Both the position numbers and the translations under genes were made by a program. Positions 32,863 to 35,338 of a stretch of 35,338 bases of DNA are shown in pieces (position 1 is the first letter of the stretch; each line of letters opens with the position of its first letter). Source of the stretch: Candidatus Avimicrobium faecavium (lineage in GTDB: Bacteria; Bacillota; Clostridia; Oscillospirales; Ruminococcaceae); contig CAJFQR010000003.1 in the NCBI GenBank assembly GCA_904419105.1, positions 1 through 35,338 of the forward strand, read 5' to 3'. Under the pieces are notes generated by a model that had not been told where the DNA came from, made no database searches, and was given only the letters and a program-made list of their open reading frames with translations.

Positions 32863-34110
32863 ATGCACGATACGATGGAAAAGGCCCCACGGGCCATCTT
32901 AGTCGGGGTGGACACCGGCGAATACGACGCCGAGCTGAGCCTGGCGGAACTGGAGGAGCTGGCCGCCACCGCCGGTGTGGAGACGGCGGCCACCACCTTA
33001 CAAAAGCGCCCGAAGCCGGACGCCGCCACGGTGGTGGGCTCCGGCCGGCTGCAGGACATCAGGGCCAGCGCCGAGGAGCTGGAGGCCGGGCTGCTGATCT
33101 TCGACTGTGAACTCACCGGCAGCCAGACCCGCAACATCGAGGACGCCACAGGCTGCGCGGTCATCGACCGCACCACGCTGATCCTCGACATCTTTGCCCA
33201 GCGGGCCCGGTCCAGCGAGGGCCGGGTCCAGGTGGAGCTGGCCCAGCTGCGCTACCGGCTGCCCCGGCTCGCCGGTTCCAGCGAGGCCCTCTCCCGGCTC
33301 GGCGGCGGCATCGGCACCCGGGGCCCCGGCGAGACCAAGCTGGAGACCGACCGCCGGCACATCCGCTCCCGGATCCAGAAACTCGAGGAGGAGCTGGAGG
33401 AGCTGGGCCGCCGCCGGCAGCGGCAGCGCGCCCGCCGCAAAAAGGACGGGGTGCCCACGGCGGCCATTGTCGGCTACACCAATGTGGGCAAGTCCACGCT
33501 GCTCAACGCCCTCACCGACGCCGGTGTGCTGGCGGAGGACAAACTCTTCGCCACACTGGACCCGACCGCCCGGGCGCTGCTGCTGCCGGACGGCCGCTCG
33601 GTGATGCTGGTGGACACCGTCGGCCTGGTGCGGCGGCTGCCCCATCAGCTGGTGGAGGCCTTCCGCTCGACGCTGGAGGAGGCCACCGACGCCGATGTAC
33701 TTCTGCTGGTCTGCGACGCCTCCAGTCCGGAGATGGAAGAACAGCTGGAGGTCACCACCCAGCTGCTGGCCGAGCTCGGCGCCGGGGACACCCCGGTGGT
33801 CCGGGTGCTGAACAAATGCGACCTCACCCCCTGGCTTCGGGAGACCGGCCGGGAGGACACGGTGCTGCTCTCCGCCAGGGAGGGCTGGGGCCTGGACCGG
33901 CTGGTGGAGGCAGTCGCCCGGGCGCTGACCCCGACCCAGACCCGGATGACCCTGCTGCTCCCCTACGACAGGGCCGGCCTGCTGGCGGAGGTCCGCCGGG
34001 ACGGCAAGGTGTTCTCCGAGGAGTACCTGCCGGAGGGCATCCGGGCGGACGCCCTGGTGGACGAAAAGGTTGCCCATCTGGTGGCCCGCTACCGCGAGCA
34101 GGCCGAATAG
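32863..34110 (+). CDS. hflX: Ribosome-splitting GTPase HflX
   Basis: A 415-residue GTPase that binds the 50S subunit and splits stalled ribosomes under stress; some Firmicutes homologues give resistance to lincosamides and macrolides. The N-terminal HflX domain includes VELAQLRYRLPRL (124-136) and the conserved GGGIGTRGPGETKLE (147-161), followed by a basic coiled-coil segment (165-194) and the G domain: G1 GYTNVGKST (204-212), G3 DTVGLVRRLP, G4 NKCDL. The start follows GGCGGG, a modest ribosome binding site; a second ATG four codons on is possible. It is monocistronic with a strong terminator and follows the structured segment at 32627-32799. Confidence 0.95.
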   Translation: MHDTMEKAPRAILVGVDTGEYDAELSLAELEELAATAGVETAATTLQKRPKPDAATVVGSGRLQDIRASAEELEAGLLIFDCELTGSQTRNIEDATGCAVIDRTTLILDIFAQRARSSEGRVQVELAQLRYRLPRLAGSSEALSRLGGGIGTRGPGETKLETDRRHIRSRIQKLEEELEELGRRRQRQRARRKKDGVPTAAIVGYTNVGKSTLLNALTDAGVLAEDKLFATLDPTARALLLPDGRSVMLVDTVGLVRRLPHQLVEAFRSTLEEATDADVLLLVCDASSPEMEEQLEVTTQLLAELGAGDTPVVRVLNKCDLTPWLRETGREDTVLLSAREGWGLDRLVEAVARALTPTQTRMTLLLPYDRAGLLAEVRRDGKVFSEEYLPEGIRADALVDEKVAHLVARYREQAE

Positions 34111-34113
34111 TCC

Positions 34114-34147
34114 AAAAAAAGACGGACCCGGCGGGGCCCGTCTTTTT
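34114..34147. terminator. Bidirectional terminator after hflX
   Basis: AAAAAGACGG and CCGTCTTTTT with an inner CCC/GGG; A7 on the left and T5 on the right. It also serves the small minus-strand gene at 34156. Confidence 0.9.
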
Positions 34148-34155
34148 CGATATAA

Positions 34156-34368
34156 TCAGTAGAGCGGCTGGTCGGTGCGGCGGTCCCCTTCGGCGGCGCG
34201 CACCGACAGTGCCCCCGCTATCACCGCGCCGGCGGCCAACAGTCCCAGCAGGCCCCGGCCCCGCCGGGAGGACAGGGCCGCCCCGATGAGGCACAGCCCC
34301 GCCGACAGGGCGAGCAGCCCCCGGGCGCGGGCATCCAGCGGACAGCGGGCGATACAGCGTGTTCTCAT
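34156..34368 (-). CDS. Small membrane protein of unknown function
   Basis: A 70-residue protein with two hydrophobic segments (GLLALSAGLCLIGAAL and GLLGLLAAGAVIAGALSV) joined by a short basic turn. I do not recognise it; the layout is faintly like DUF2892 proteins, but this is weak. It is probably real: its ATG overlaps the stop of the upstream gene as ATGA, AAGGAG lies 10 bases upstream, and a terminator follows at once. Confidence 0.55.
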   Translation of the reverse strand: MRTRCIARCPLDARARGLLALSAGLCLIGAALSSRRGRGLLGLLAAGAVIAGALSVRAAEGDRRTDQPLY

Positions 34369-34922
34369 AGTCGTGAAGCTCCTTTCTCATCGGTCGTACA
34401 GGCGGGAAGCCCTTCGGCTGCCAGCCGGAAGCCGAACAGCTCCCGGAGCCATCCGGGCCAGCCGGCGGCCTCTGCGGACAGCCGCAGGAGGGTGCGCCGG
34501 CCGCAGCGGCGGTCAAACAGGGCGAACATCACCACCAGCGGGTCCGGAGACGCCAGGCTTGCGGCGATGGGCTGGCTGCGATACCGGGCCAGCGCCTCGC
34601 AGAATTCCCCGTCGGTGTGTACCGGCCGCTTTGCCGGCGGAACGGCCTCCAGCCCCTGCCAGAACCCCTCCCAGTACCCGGCGATCCCCGCCTGGGTGGC
34701 CGAGGATTCCTTCTTTCCGGCGGCCAGCAGCCAGCTGTTCACCGTCTCCCAGGAGAAGCGCCGTACCACCTTTCCGTCCAGTGCCAGCGTAAAGATGCGG
34801 CAGCCGTCCATTCCCACATAGGTGGTGCAGCCGTACCGCACCCGCCCCCGCAGGCTCGGGGCCAGCATCTCCTGCTCCAGATAGCGGCGCATCCCGCCCC
34901 AGGAGCCCAGGATCTTGGGCAT
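34365..34922 (-). CDS. SF0329-family protein
   Basis: A 185-residue cytoplasmic protein whose N-terminus (MPKILGSWGGMRRYLEQEM, then CTTYVGMDGCRIFTLALDGK and RFSWETVN) matches the SF0329 family, of unknown function. AGGAGGG precedes the ATG. The stop overlaps the next gene by 4 bases, so the two are co-translated. Confidence 0.75.
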   Translation of the reverse strand: MPKILGSWGGMRRYLEQEMLAPSLRGRVRYGCTTYVGMDGCRIFTLALDGKVVRRFSWETVNSWLLAAGKKESSATQAGIAGYWEGFWQGLEAVPPAKRPVHTDGEFCEALARYRSQPIAASLASPDPLVVMFALFDRRCGRRTLLRLSAEAAGWPGWLRELFGFRLAAEGLPACTTDEKGASRL

Positions 34923-35013
34923 CGGCGTCCCTCCTCATCTATGGCCTTTCTTCCAGCATACCGGATAGATGTGAATTTTTCCCTCTTTTTATAAAAATAA
35001 TTCGCCCAAAGAC

Positions 35014-35042
35014 GAAAAAACGCCCATGCGGGCGTTTTTTTC
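35014..35042. terminator. Terminator of the phosphonate-type ABC operon
   Basis: AACGCCC / GGGCGTT stem with T-runs on both sides; on the minus strand it is 2 bp after the permease stop. Confidence 0.85.
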
Positions 35043-35043
35043 A

Positions 35044-35338
35044 TCAACCTCTGGCCAGCTTGACCCGGATGCGGGTGGAGATAAACTCCACTGCCAGCAC
35101 CAGGATGATGAGTCCGGCCAGAATGGCGCCGGCCTCGTTCCAGCGGTAGGCGTTCATCGCGAAGATCAGCGGCGCGCCGTAGCCGCCGGCGCCCACCAGG
35201 CCCAGCACGGTGGCGTCCCGCAGATTGATGTCAAAGCGGTAGATCGCCGTTGAGGCAAAACTGGGGATCAGCTGGGGCAGGATGCCGTAGCGCACCTTCT
35301 GGAAGGTGGTGCAGCCGGCGGCCTCCAGCGCCTCGAGG
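35044..35338 (-). CDS. Phosphonate-type ABC transporter permease (PhnE-like), C-terminal part
   Basis: The last 97 residues of an ABC permease, cut by the right edge. EAAGCTTFQKVRYGILPQL is the EAA loop that contacts the ATPase; YRFDINLRDATVLGLVGAGGYG is the PhnE-type segment, and a last membrane helix (GAILAGLIILVLAVEFIS) ends in a basic tail. The family imports phosphonates, phosphite or related phosphorus compounds; no partner gene is visible here. Reading frame is open to the window edge. Confidence 0.88.
   Translation of the reverse strand, partial: LEALEAAGCTTFQKVRYGILPQLIPSFASTAIYRFDINLRDATVLGLVGAGGYGAPLIFAMNAYRWNEAGAILAGLIILVLAVEFISTRIRVKLARG

Overview
The window is chromosomal DNA from a high-G+C (above 60% by eye) Clostridia-type Firmicute, most likely an Oscillospiraceae/Ruminococcaceae gut anaerobe. 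Pointers are a T-box leader on hisS-aspS, type 1B PyrK/PyrD, strong AGGAGG-type ribosome binding sites, Firmicutes sigma-A promoters, a Firmicutes-type LexA box, rubrerythrin, an SF0329-family protein, and a queT leader of the kind expected in Ruminococcaceae. I saw no tRNA, rRNA, CRISPR, insertion sequence or phage genes. Most of the window is core genome with intergenic RNA and repeat structures.

Layout. 1-1.7 kb: rubrerythrin (cut by the left edge, Fur/PerR-like operator) divergent from an orphan methyltransferase. 1.7-5.7 kb (minus): mgsA, a T-box leader, hisS, aspS. 6-14.8 kb (minus): a growth and division block zapA - U32 peptidase - dut - DUF4321 - maf, then mreB (own promoter) - mreC - mreD - mrdA (PBP2). 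14.9-16.9 kb (plus): a lipoprotein, then a coupled flavin reductase-like / HGSNAT-like membrane acyltransferase pair. 17-20 kb: queT (minus) with a structured probable preQ1 leader, divergent from pyrK-pyrD-ruvX. 20-22.4 kb: a 140-bp palindromic repeat, two lipoproteins (one with a 15-bp tandem repeat) and a GNAT acetyltransferase. 22.5-27 kb (minus): AraC regulator, metallo-beta-lactamase-fold hydrolase, and a three-gene polar amino acid ABC importer. 27-29.1 kb: a field of hairpins downstream of an acidic secreted protein. 29.1-32.6 kb (minus): YcxB-like protein, typA, lexA. 32.6-34.1 kb (plus): a structured RNA candidate and hflX. 34.1-35.3 kb (minus): an SF0329-family protein, a tiny membrane protein, and the end of a phosphonate-type ABC permease.

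Most notable observations. (1) The secreted protein at 27.6-28.7 kb is driven by perfect -35 and -10 boxes whose 16-bp spacer contains a run of nine G, the arrangement of slipped-strand phase-variable promoters. The protein ends in a sortase-like NPDTG without a membrane anchor, and its stop codon lies inside the first of a row of palindromes. (2) The hisS-aspS T-box reads as tRNA-Asp-specific (GAC specifier, UGGC bulge), not tRNA-His. (3) A folded RNA with a free CCUCCUC stretch sits between its own -10 box and hflX. (4) Two intergenic palindromic elements (20.05-20.19 kb and 27.3-27.6 kb) look like dispersed repeats. (5) An orphan consensus promoter at 29.06 kb points at a terminator some 50 bp away.
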